The notes under the pieces: generated by a model
What the model was told of the DNA's origin: nothing
The model's input: only the letters and a program-made list of their open reading frames with translations
Databases searched by the model: none
In this document: positions 1 to 7,400 of the stretch, in pieces
Layout: each line of letters begins with the position of its first letter
How positions within the stretch are numbered: position 1 is the stretch's first letter
Made by a program: the position numbers and the translations under genes
From: Klebsiella pneumoniae
Lineage (GTDB): Bacteria; Pseudomonadota; Gammaproteobacteria; Ga0077536
Assembly (NCBI GenBank): GCA_945873015.1
Contig: CAMCBY010000082.1
Coordinates: 1-11,358, forward strand
Direction of reading: 5' to 3'
Length of the DNA stretch: 11,358 nucleotides

Positions 1-9
1 TCATCGAAA

Positions 10-807
10 CTAAGCCGCCTGCCGGGCGAAGTTTTCCTCAAACTCGTTAGGTGGAACATAGCCGAGCGCTGAGTGTAGGCGCTTGGCGTTGTAAATCTCC
101 TCGATAAATCGCGGCAGTTGTGCCACAACGTCCTCGAAGATTTCGTAGCCCGCCAGGTAGACCTGCTCGGCCTTGAGCGTCTTCATGAAGCTCTCGGCTT
201 GAGCATTGTCATACGGATTGGCCGGCGCGCTCATCGAACCACGTAGACCATAATCAGCCAGCGCTTGGCGATAAGGCTCGCTGGCGTACTGGCTGCCACG
301 ATCCGTGTGATGAATGCAGCCTGCCGGTGGTTGGCGACTGCGCACCGCCGCCGTCAAAGCCGCTAGCGTCAGCTGGGTATCCATGCGCCGCGAAAGCGCA
401 TAGCCGACCACCTTGCGGCTGCACGCATCCAATATCACGGCCAAGTAGCAAAACCCGACCGACAGCCGGATATAGGTGATATCGCCCACCCACACCGTGT
501 TCGGCACGGTGGGAATGACGTTGCGGTACAGGTTCGGGAAGATCGGCTGGTCATGCGCACTGTCGGTGGTCCGTACAAAGCGGCGACGCGGCGAAATGCC
601 TAAACCGTCGGCCTTCATGACCCGAGCGACCCGTTTGTGATTGACCACCTGCCCGCGACGGCTCAGCACTTCGGTGACGCGTCGATACCCGTAACCTGGC
701 AACTCGTCCTGAATGGCGCAGATCATCTCCGCCAAGCGCTCATCGTCCCGTGCCTTCGATGCCGACGCTGAACGATAGTAGAACGTGCTGCGCGGCAGGC
801 CGATCAC
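10..807 (-). CDS. IS3-family transposase OrfB (DDE integrase-type catalytic part)
   Basis: This is the catalytic part of the IS3 transposase, which cuts and joins the element's ends. Counted from the GTG at 807, the triad is D109 (VWVGDITY), D169 (HHTDRGSQYAS) and E205 (NAQAESFMKTLK). There are exactly 35 residues between the second Asp and the Glu, the classic D-D-35-E spacing. The N-terminal part (DELPGYGYRRV) is the usual HTH_21-type region, and the C-terminus (YNAKRLHSALGYVPPNEFE) is typical of the family. The GTG overlaps the orfA stop (GTGA), but this is probably not the main start. The frame is open upstream, without a stop, back to the A7 run at 893-899, and the extra 29 residues continue the family-typical helix-turn-helix (SIRQGCEVIGLPRSTFYYR). 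The active enzyme is thus expected as an OrfAB fusion of about 385 residues. Confidence 0.93.
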   Translation of the reverse strand: MIGLPRSTFYYRSASASKARDDERLAEMICAIQDELPGYGYRRVTEVLSRRGQVVNHKRVARVMKADGLGISPRRRFVRTTDSAHDQPIFPNLYRNVIPTVPNTVWVGDITYIRLSVGFCYLAVILDACSRKVVGYALSRRMDTQLTLAALTAAVRSRQPPAGCIHHTDRGSQYASEPYRQALADYGLRGSMSAPANPYDNAQAESFMKTLKAEQVYLAGYEIFEDVVAQLPRFIEEIYNAKRLHSALGYVPPNEFEENFARQAA

Positions 808-1166
808 TTCACACCCCTGACGGATGGAGAGGCCGGCGGCCCGCTGATGATGGACGCACTCTCGTTGCTGCTGACGAGACGCGGCGATGGTGTTTTTTTG
901 AGCAAGTCCAGCTCCATCGTCAACTGGCCGACCTTGCGCTCAAGGGCCGCAATCTTGGCTTGATACTCGACGATCACCGCCGCCTCGGCTTCCTCGCTCA
1001 CCAACTCCCCGCGGTCGTAAAGCGAGAGCCAGTGCTGGACGAGATTGGCCGACAGGTTGTACTTCTCCTGCGCGCCACGCCGCAGCAAGCCACCCGTTCT
1101 GATCTCCTGACAGACCTGAATTTTGAACAGCGACGAATGCCGCCGGTATGTGCCTCTCGATGACAT
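804..1166 (-). CDS. IS3-family OrfA (helix-turn-helix, leucine-zipper protein)
   Basis: The 120-residue product is the DNA-binding partner of the IS3 transposase. Residues about 13-50 form the helix-turn-helix of the transposase_8 type (FKIQVCQEIRTGGLL, then NLSANLVQHWLSLYDRGEL). Residues about 66-91 form a heptad-like coiled coil (EYQAKIAALERKVGQLTMEL) that usually mediates dimerisation. The ATG at 1166 is preceded by a strong AGGAG ribosome site (1174-1178 on the complement), which decides the start. The residues after K90-K91 (about 29) are low in family character: ribosomes that stay in frame at the A7 run make this short tail, while those that slip by -1 continue into orfB. The stop overlaps the in-frame GTG of orfB by one base pattern (GTGA), so coupled re-initiation is also possible. 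Confidence 0.9.
   Translation of the reverse strand: MSSRGTYRRHSSLFKIQVCQEIRTGGLLRRGAQEKYNLSANLVQHWLSLYDRGELVSEEAEAAVIVEYQAKIAALERKVGQLTMELDLLKKTPSPRLVSSNESASIISGPPASPSVRGVK
893..899 (-). other. Probable -1 programmed frameshift site (A7 run) joining orfA and orfB
   Basis: On the minus strand orfA reads CTC AAA AAA ACA through a run of seven A. The orfB frame is -1 relative to orfA and stays open from this run to 807, so a slip here yields one continuous OrfAB product (91 orfA residues followed by 294). The run is preceded by C rather than A, so the heptamer in the orfA frame is C AAA AAA and not the canonical A AAA AAG or A AAA AAC; slippage of the second lysine tRNA, or slippage by RNA polymerase, are both possible. 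Confidence 0.75.
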
Positions 1167-1272
1167 GGTCCTTCTCCTGATGAAGGCCCTGCCAGCGTAT
1201 CAGATCCGATTCCCTGCCTGGTCCAGGCCGAGGGGGGCACTCCAAATGACCTCGGCCACGCCGCCGGTATTC

Positions 1273-1286
1273 GGCTCAGAAGAGCC
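1273..1286 (-). terminator. Short hairpin downstream of the P450 gene, weak terminator candidate
   Basis: GGCTC-AGAA-GAGCC forms a perfect 5-bp stem with a four-base loop, about 32 bp after the P450 stop codon and about 30 bp outside the inferred IS end. No T run follows it on the minus strand (the next bases are GAATACC), so intrinsic termination would be inefficient. The rest of the 73-bp gap between IS and P450 holds nothing else I can name. Confidence 0.25.
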
Positions 1287-1317
1287 ACGTGCTTGAGCCT
1301 TCATGTCAGTTTGAGAC

Positions 1318-2532
1318 CTACACCCTCACCGGCAGGCGTTCCAGCGCGCGAAAACGCGCGCGTCGGGCGCGTTGCGGTGTGCCGGCCAGCGTCAGCGCCG
1401 GAAAACGCTCGACCAGTCGCGCGATGGCAATACGCGCCTCGAGGCGCGCCACCGCGAGGCCGGCGCAGGTGTGAATTCCGGCGCCGAAAGACAGATGCGG
1501 ATTGGGCGAGCGGGTGATGTCAAAATCATCGGGCGCGGCAAACACCGCCGGGTCGCGATTGGCGGCGCCGATGGCGAGCGTCAATACCGTGCCGGCTTCG
1601 AGCGCCACGTCGCCCAGGCGGGTCGACGCGGTGACGGTGCGATTGCCGAGCTGCACCGGCGCCTCATAGCGCAGACATTCCTCGACCGTCTGATCGATCA
1701 GGGCCGGTGCCTGACGCAGGCGCGCCAACTGCGCCGGATGGGTAAGCAAGGCCAATACACCGTTGCCGATGAGGTTGGTGGTGGTCTCGTGACCCGCATT
1801 CAGCAGGAAAATGCACTGGTGATAAATCTGAAACTCATGCAGACGGAATTCCGGCGTCTCCCAGCGAATCAGGCGACTGACGATGTCGTCGGCATGGGCG
1901 GCATCGCGCCGCCGCTCGGCGATCAAATCCTTCAAAAAGGCGATGAATTCCTCAACCGCCCGGTTGCCGTCGGCGAGGCGCGTCGGCTCCGAGCCGAATT
2001 CGAGTGCGCCGAGGATGGCGTTCGACCAGCGCTGCAACGGCGCGCGGTCGGCACGCCGCAGCGCCAGCAGATTGCCGATCACTTCGATGGGAATGGCGGC
2101 GGCAAAGTCGCGCATGAGGCAGCATTCGCGGCGCTCAGCCAACTCATCGAGCAGACGCTCGACCAAGGCCACCAGGTCGGCTTCCATCGCCGCCACTACG
2201 CGCGGTGAAAGCGCGTCGCCAATCGCCTTACGCACATGCGTATGCAGCGGCGGATCGTTGAACACCAGGCTGGTGGTGTGGTGTTCGAACAGCGGGCTGT
2301 CGCCGAACATCGGCGCGAACTGCTGGCGTTTGTCGGAACTGAACAATCTCGGATTGCGATAGACCTGCTGCAGATCGCCATGCCGGGTCAAAAGGTAACT
2401 GCCATCCGGGCAGCGATAAACCGGCGCGCGTGCGCGCAGCGCATGCAGGCTGGGATAGGGGTCGAGATAAAAACTGTCCGGCAGGCGGCGCAGATCGAAC
2501 TCACCCGGGGCGTCGGTCGGCTCTGGTGTCAT
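1318..2532 (-). CDS. Cytochrome P450, soluble bacterial class
   Basis: The 404-residue product is a haem-thiolate monooxygenase of normal length for soluble bacterial P450s and has no membrane anchor. Visible landmarks, in order: the C-helix FNDPPLHTHVRKA (91-103); the I-helix oxygen-activation motif AGHETT (246-251), with His in place of the common Gly/Asp and the acid-threonine pair kept; ExxR at E285-R288; the NRDP segment (325-328); and the haem loop FGAGIHTCAG (349-358), with C356 as the iron ligand. Such enzymes usually need a ferredoxin and a ferredoxin reductase; no small ferredoxin gene is in the window. The ATG at 2532 has no clear Shine-Dalgarno sequence but is the first start before the conserved N-terminus. 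The gene is divergent from the PilZ-type gene and ends 73 bp before the IS. The substrate cannot be deduced. Confidence 0.95.
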   Translation of the reverse strand: MTPEPTDAPGEFDLRRLPDSFYLDPYPSLHALRARAPVYRCPDGSYLLTRHGDLQQVYRNPRLFSSDKRQQFAPMFGDSPLFEHHTTSLVFNDPPLHTHVRKAIGDALSPRVVAAMEADLVALVERLLDELAERRECCLMRDFAAAIPIEVIGNLLALRRADRAPLQRWSNAILGALEFGSEPTRLADGNRAVEEFIAFLKDLIAERRRDAAHADDIVSRLIRWETPEFRLHEFQIYHQCIFLLNAGHETTTNLIGNGVLALLTHPAQLARLRQAPALIDQTVEECLRYEAPVQLGNRTVTASTRLGDVALEAGTVLTLAIGAANRDPAVFAAPDDFDITRSPNPHLSFGAGIHTCAGLAVARLEARIAIARLVERFPALTLAGTPQRARRARFRALERLPVRV

Positions 2533-2598
2533 GGCGCTATTGTGGCGGCCCGGCAGCGTCGCTGCCAGCCGTTGCGCACGGCCGGCTCTACCATATAG

Positions 2599-2613
2599 AC
2601 GGTCTCAGACCGT
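2599..2613. promoter_or_regulatory. Perfect palindrome in the divergent P450/PilZ promoter region, candidate operator
   Basis: ACGGTCT-C-AGACCGT is a perfect 7-bp inverted repeat with a one-base centre. It lies 67 bp before the P450 start and 73 bp before the PilZ-type start, in the only space shared by the two divergent promoters. A TATATG sequence on the minus strand (2597-2592), directly beside it, could be a -10 for the P450, which would place the palindrome between the -35 and -10 positions. Size and place fit a dimeric repressor site; which regulator binds is unknown. Confidence 0.35.
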
Positions 2614-2685
2614 GAACCACTCCACAATCTGGTGCACAGCCCCATAAGTCTTCTGTTAAAGTGCAGCGCAATAGAGGGCTCGCTC

Positions 2686-3339
2686 ATGACCAATAAAACC
2701 AACAACAATCGTCGCCAGTATTACCGCTATGAACCGCCGGCGAACGCTGCGCCACTGTTGAGCCTGGTGCTCGGTGGCCACCGTTGCCCGGCGCAGCAGG
2801 TCATCGACGTCAGCCTCAAAGGCATCCGCCTGGCCTTTTCTGACAGCGAACTGCCGCCACTCACGGCCGGCGCGCCGATCACGGCGTCCATCAAGGCCGC
2901 GGGCCTGCGCGACGCAGCCGATATCGCCGGACGGGTTGTGTTGAGCTTCGTGCGTGGCAGCCAACGCGTGGTGGCGATTGCCTTCACCGACACGCCGGAT
3001 CTGGCGGACCGCGCCACGGCGGACTTTTTCCGCATTTTTAATCGTCGTGAAGGTCTGCGTCGCAGCGCGGCACCGGGTAACGATACCGTGTCGGCGCTGG
3101 TGCTGAATGCCGACGGCCTCGCCGACGGCGTCATCGATCTCGAACTGCGCGATCTGTCCGACAAGGGCATCGGCTTTGTGGTCGACAGCCACACCGATGC
3201 CTTCATGCGCGACGGCGCTGCCCTCGCCCTGCCCCTGCCGGACCGTCAACAGGCGGTCTTCCCGGCGCAGGTGCGCCGGCGCAATGCCTGTGACGGTGGC
3301 GTGCACTACGGGTGCACCTTCGACGGCACCAGCACCTGA
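2686..3339 (+). CDS. Tandem PilZ-domain-like protein (probable c-di-GMP receptor)
   Basis: The 217-residue product carries the two PilZ signatures twice. The first set is RRQYYR (R10-xxx-R14) followed by DVSLKG (41-46); the second is RREGLR (R121-xxx-R125) followed by DLSDKG (156-161). In known PilZ proteins the RxxxR and D/NxSxxG motifs contact cyclic di-GMP, so both halves may bind the ligand. No signal peptide, membrane segment or catalytic output domain is visible, so it would act as a cytosolic adaptor. The start is the ATG at 2686, preceded at seven bases by AGAGGG (2673-2678); an in-frame GTG at 2632 lacks a ribosome site and would add 18 residues without PilZ features. The gene runs in the same direction as the oxygenase gene 127 bp downstream and is divergent from the P450. 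Its cellular target is unknown. Confidence 0.8.
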   Translation: MTNKTNNNRRQYYRYEPPANAAPLLSLVLGGHRCPAQQVIDVSLKGIRLAFSDSELPPLTAGAPITASIKAAGLRDAADIAGRVVLSFVRGSQRVVAIAFTDTPDLADRATADFFRIFNRREGLRRSAAPGNDTVSALVLNADGLADGVIDLELRDLSDKGIGFVVDSHTDAFMRDGAALALPLPDRQQAVFPAQVRRRNACDGGVHYGCTFDGTST

Positions 3340-3381
3340 CGGTTTCGCGCCCGCGATTCGACTCGATCCTGACCAATACGC

Positions 3382-3397
3382 TGGCGCCGAGGCGCCA
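3382..3397. other. GC-rich hairpin between the PilZ and CmcJ-like genes
   Basis: TGGCGCC-GA-GGCGCCA is a near-perfect palindrome 42 bp after the PilZ-type stop. A second short inverted repeat, TGCGC/GCGCA around ATAAATTC (3399-3416), follows at once and includes an AT-rich patch that could serve as a -10 for the next gene. No T run follows either stem. It may be an attenuating hairpin or a weak terminator; the sequence alone does not decide whether the PilZ and oxygenase genes share a transcript. Confidence 0.25.
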
Positions 3398-3466
3398 CTG
3401 CGCATAAATTCGCGCAAAAGGACCGCACGTTGAGGCCAGCGTCGCGGACCGTCAGGAGAACTCATC

Positions 3467-4312
3467 ATGCCCAGTGTCGCCCGCGATGTAGTCGCCCCGC
3501 TTGCCTATCTGAAGCCCCACAGCGGTCGCGCCCAACATCTGATTTATCCGCCCAACTGCGGGCGCGAATTGGTGCGCCCGGCACAGGAATATCATGTGCT
3601 GCCGATCGCCGACTGCCGTGCGCTGGCCACCGCGCCGGAGGTCGATACAGCCGGTTTTGCGCTGTTACATGCGCCATCCGCCATCGATGATTTCTACGAC
3701 GACGCACAGGTCCGCGCCCACTACTACGACGAAGTTGCACAATTTCTGCGCCACGCGCTCGATGCACTCGATGTGGTGGTGTTCGACCACAATCAGCGCA
3801 GCGCGGTGCGCGCCGCCCGCGGCCAGCCCGGCATCCGCATGCCGGTCGATGCCAGCCACAACGATTACACACCCCAGTCCGGGCCGCGCCGCGCGCGCGA
3901 AATCCTCGCCGATGCGGGGCGCCCGCCCTATGCCGGCCACCGTATGGCACTGATCAATGTCTGGCGCCCGATAATCGGCCCGGTGCAGGACGTGCCGCTC
4001 GCGGTATGCGACGCACGCAGCACCACCGCCGCCGACTTTGTCGCGACCGACATTCATCATTTCGGCGAGGACGACCTCGAACACCCACGCCACAGCGGCG
4101 AAATCTACTCGGTGGTCTATAACCCTGCGCATCGCTGGTATTACGCCAGCGACATGCAGCGCGACGAAGTGCTGCTGTTGAAGAACTGGGATTCATCCGA
4201 GGACGGGCGCGCCAGCTATACACCCCACACCGGCTTCAAAAACCCGGCCGCGCCACCCGACGCGCGGCCAAGGGAGAGCATTGAAGTACGCACCCTGGTG
4301 GTCTATCCCTGA
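3467..4312 (+). CDS. CmcJ/NvfI-family oxygenase (Fe(II)/2-oxoglutarate type)
   Basis: The 281-residue product matches the family that includes bacterial CmcJ of cephamycin biosynthesis and the fungal AsaB/NvfI and GA4-desaturase-like enzymes. Family hallmarks seen: VVVFDHNQR (103-111); SHNDYT (130-135), which supplies the HxD metal pair H131/D133; INVWRPI (163-169); YNPAHRWYYASDMQRDEVLLL (about 218-238), which supplies the distal H222 and, ten residues later, R232 for the 2-oxoglutarate carboxylate; KNWDS (239-243); and the ending PHTGF...RESIEVRTLVV. All expected ligands are present, so it should be active as a hydroxylase, desaturase or related oxidase; the substrate is unknown. The start ATG at 3467 has AGGAG (3454-3458) eight bases upstream. 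It follows the PilZ-type gene and precedes the giant flavoprotein by 174 bp on the same strand. Such proteins are often tied to secondary metabolism, although no biosynthetic core enzyme is visible here. Confidence 0.85.
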   Translation: MPSVARDVVAPLAYLKPHSGRAQHLIYPPNCGRELVRPAQEYHVLPIADCRALATAPEVDTAGFALLHAPSAIDDFYDDAQVRAHYYDEVAQFLRHALDALDVVVFDHNQRSAVRAARGQPGIRMPVDASHNDYTPQSGPRRAREILADAGRPPYAGHRMALINVWRPIIGPVQDVPLAVCDARSTTAADFVATDIHHFGEDDLEHPRHSGEIYSVVYNPAHRWYYASDMQRDEVLLLKNWDSSEDGRASYTPHTGFKNPAAPPDARPRESIEVRTLVVYP

Positions 4313-4407
4313 TGCGGGTCCGCCAAGGGGCGACGGCCTGCGCTCAAATCCCCCTCTTTCCGGCGGCTGTATTCGCGTCATCTGCCCCTTAAAATATGCG
4401 CTCGCGT

Positions 4408-4438
4408 GCAGATTGCGCTCTGCCATACGCTGCCGTAT
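4408..4438 (+). other. Two short hairpins in the upstream region of the giant flavoprotein gene
   Basis: GCAGA-TTGCGC-TCTGC (4408-4423) and ATACG-CTGC-CGTAT (4425-4438) are adjacent perfect 5-bp stems about 50 bp before the start codon. An AT-rich TTAAAATAT patch just upstream (4389-4397) resembles a -10, but no convincing -35 is present 17 bp before it. The stems may shape the 5' leader; they may also be chance in GC-rich DNA. Confidence 0.2.
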
Positions 4439-4486
4439 CTTGCGCACCTTCCTACTTCCACCTTCAACCAGCAGGCGCCCTGCGTA

Positions 4487-7400
4487 ATGAATGACATGAC
4501 CCACGGCCTGGACTCGGCCACCCTGACCCTCGGCATTCCTGGATTTACCTACCCCGACCTCTACGAACCGCAGGCACTCGCGCGTCTGACCGCGACTTTC
4601 GACGCCTTCCTGACTACGCGCGACGCCAGTGTCGGCGCGCGCCTGGCGGCCTATCGTGGCTGCCTCGGCGAAGGTATGACGCCTGAAGAACGTTCTTTCA
4701 TTCTGACCGATGCGGCACCTCACCTTGGCGCCTTCCTCGCGCATCTGTTCCGCATCGAAGCGGCGTGGGATGCGCAGGGCGCGATGATCCGTGACGAAGA
4801 CCAGACCGTGCTCGGCTTCCGCAATCAATTTGTCGAACCGCTGGCCAAAAAATACAAGGGTGTCGATGTCGCGAGTTTCGATCGCGAGGCGCTGAAGAGC
4901 GCGGTGCTGGCCCTGCGCGAAGCGGCCCGTGAAGGTGCGCGCCTCGTGCACGACGACGAATACCTGACCGCACGCGCTGCCAGCCTGCTCAGCCAGGAAC
5001 CGCCGCACACATCCTTTCTCGCGCAACTGCGCAAACATGCCGCCTGGTCTGCCCTGGCCGACGACGCGATGCTGGTCGGCACCGCGCGCACTGCCCTCGA
5101 GCAGTGGTGTGTGACGGTCAACGCCGATGACAACTTCGCGCCCGCCGCCAGCAATGCCTGGGTGTCGTTCAAACAACCGGCCAAGACCGATGTGCAGCAC
5201 CTGGTGCATCACCCGGAATTCGATCGCGGTGGCTACAAAGCCTGGGCCGCCGAAGACCAGCACCGCCGTCGTCGCGACGGCTTCGCGCTGACTGACCCGC
5301 GCTACGGTCAGCGTCGTGTGCTGTACGAGGTCGATCACTGCATCTACTGCCACGATCGCGACAACGACACCTGCTCGAAGGGCATGCCGAACAAAAAAGA
5401 AGGCGGCTTCAAGACCAACGCACTGGGCGTGCCGGTCACCGGTTGCCCGCTCGGCGAGAAGATTTCCGAGATGCATGTGGTCAAGCGCCAGGGCGACAAC
5501 ATCGGCGCACTCGCGCTGATAGTGATCGACAACCCGATGTGCCCCGGCACCGGCCACCGTATCTGCAACGACTGCATGAAGGGCTGCATCTATCAAAAGA
5601 CCGAGCCGGTCAACATTCCGCAGATTGAAACGAATGTGCTGACCGATGTGCTCAATCTGCCGTGGGGTTTTGAGATCTACGCCCTGCTGACACGCTGGAA
5701 TCCGCTCAACGTAAAGCGCCCGCAGATGGCGCCCTACAACGGCAAAAAGGTCATGGTGGTGGGCCTCGGGCCGGCCGGTTACACCCTCGCCCATTACCTG
5801 TTGCAGGAAGGGTTTGCGGTGGTCGGCATCGACGCGCTCAAGGTCGAGCCGCTGCCGTCCTATCTGACCGGTTCAGCGACCGCGCCGCCGCAACCGGTGC
5901 GCGATTTCGCCACGCTCTATGAAGATCTCGACAAACGTACCAACAATGGTTTCGGCGGCGTCGCCGAATACGGCATCACGGTGCGCTGGGACAAGAACTT
6001 CCTGAAGGTGATTTATCTCACCCTGCTGCGGCGTCGTACCTTCCGTGCCTATGGCGGTATCCGTTTCGGCGGCACCCTGAATCTGGACGATGCGTGGAAC
6101 TTTGGTTTCGACCATGTCGCGCTCGCGACCGGCGCCGGCAAACCGTCGATCATCGGGCTCAAGAACAACCTCATTCGCGGCATCCGCAAAGCCTCAGACT
6201 TCCTCATGGGTCTGCAGTTGACCGGTGCGGCCAAACACAGCTCACTCGCCAATCTGCAGGTGCGTCTGCCGGCCGGTGTGATCGGTGGCGGTCTGACCGC
6301 GGTCGATACCGCCACCGAAGTGATGGCCTATTACCCGCGCCAGGTCGAAAAGACCCTGCATCGTTATGAAAGCCTGGTGGCCGACCTCGGCGTCGATGCC
6401 GTGCGCGCCAAATATGACGCTGAAGAACTCGGCATCCTCGATGAATTTCTCGGCCACGGTCAGGCGGTGCGCGCCGAACGTGCGCGCGCCACAGCGGCCG
6501 GCGAACAGCCGGACTTCGCGCCACTGGTCAAACAATGGGGCGGCGTGACCTTGTTCTATCGCAAGAGCATTCACGACTCGCCGGCCTATCGCCAGAACCA
6601 CGAGGAAGTGAACGAGGCGTTGCAGGAAGGTATCTACATCGCCACCGGCATGAACCCCGAAGAAGCCTTCGCCGACGAATTCGGCGCGCTGAAATCGGTG
6701 CGTTTCTCGCGCGGCAAGGGCGAGGACGATATCGAACTGCCCTTGAAGGCCCTGTTTGTGGCGGCCGGCACCTCGCCCAATATCATCTACGAACAGGAAC
6801 ACCCCGGCACGTTCGACCTCGACGGCAAGTTCTTCCGTCGTTTCGAGCCGGTAGACGGCAAGCTGACGCCCGTCGAAGGTTCGTTGATCCCGAAACTCGG
6901 TGCGCCCTCACCGTTCACCTCCTACGAGCGCAACGGCCGTTATGTAACTTTCTACGGTGACAACCACCCGGTCTACGCCGGCAACGTGGTGAAAGCCATG
7001 GCCAGCGCCAAAGACGGTTATCCCTACATCGTCGAGCTGTTCAAAGATCACATCGCGGCATTAAAGGCCGACGACCAGCCGCTGCGCGAAGTCGATCTGC
7101 ATCGTTTTATTGCCCGTCTGGACGAAACCTTCCTGGCGACGGTGGTGGCAGTCAATCGCCTGACCCCGACCATCATCGAAGTTATCGCCCATGCGCCGGC
7201 GGCGGCGGCCAAGTTCGAGCCTGGCCAGTTCTATCGCGTGCAGAACCCGGAAGCCTTCGCACCGCGCGTCGATGGCACCGTATTGGCACCCGAAGGCCTG
7301 GCGCTGACCGGCGCCTGGGTCGACAAGGAACAGGGTCTGGTATCGCTGATCGCGCTCGAGATGGGCACTTCCTCACGCCTGCTGCAGCGCTGCCGACCCG

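Larger units (their letters stand above)
1..1244 (-). mobile_element. IS3-family insertion sequence, incomplete at the window edge
   Basis: The element is read from right to left: a probable outer end near 1244, then orfA, an A7 frameshift run, and orfB ending at 10. On the minus strand the orfA-side end would begin TGGAGTGCCCCCC (1244 to 1232); IS3-family ends usually start with TG, so this is a plausible terminal repeat. It could not be confirmed because the other end lies beyond base 1. For the same reason the target duplication cannot be read. Both reading frames are intact and the catalytic triad is present, so the copy looks potentially active. It sits about 73 bp beyond the stop codon of the P450 gene and does not interrupt it. 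The family assignment is firm; the exact right boundary is a guess. Confidence 0.8.

Noticed and set aside
1372..2208. A 278-codon plus-strand frame opposite the P450
   Set aside because: It is rich in Arg, Gly and Gln without any domain signature and mirrors the codon bias of the P450, whose haem and ExxR motifs are unambiguous.
2656..3468. A 270-codon minus-strand frame opposite the PilZ-type gene
   Set aside because: The plus strand has a good ribosome site and duplicated PilZ motifs; the opposite frame has none and covers the gene completely.
4193..5794. A 533-codon open frame on the minus strand opposite the start of the giant flavoprotein
   Set aside because: It lies fully antisense to a gene with clear cofactor motifs, has low-complexity, His/Arg/Val/Gly-rich composition and no recognisable family; long antisense frames are common in GC-rich codon-biased genes.
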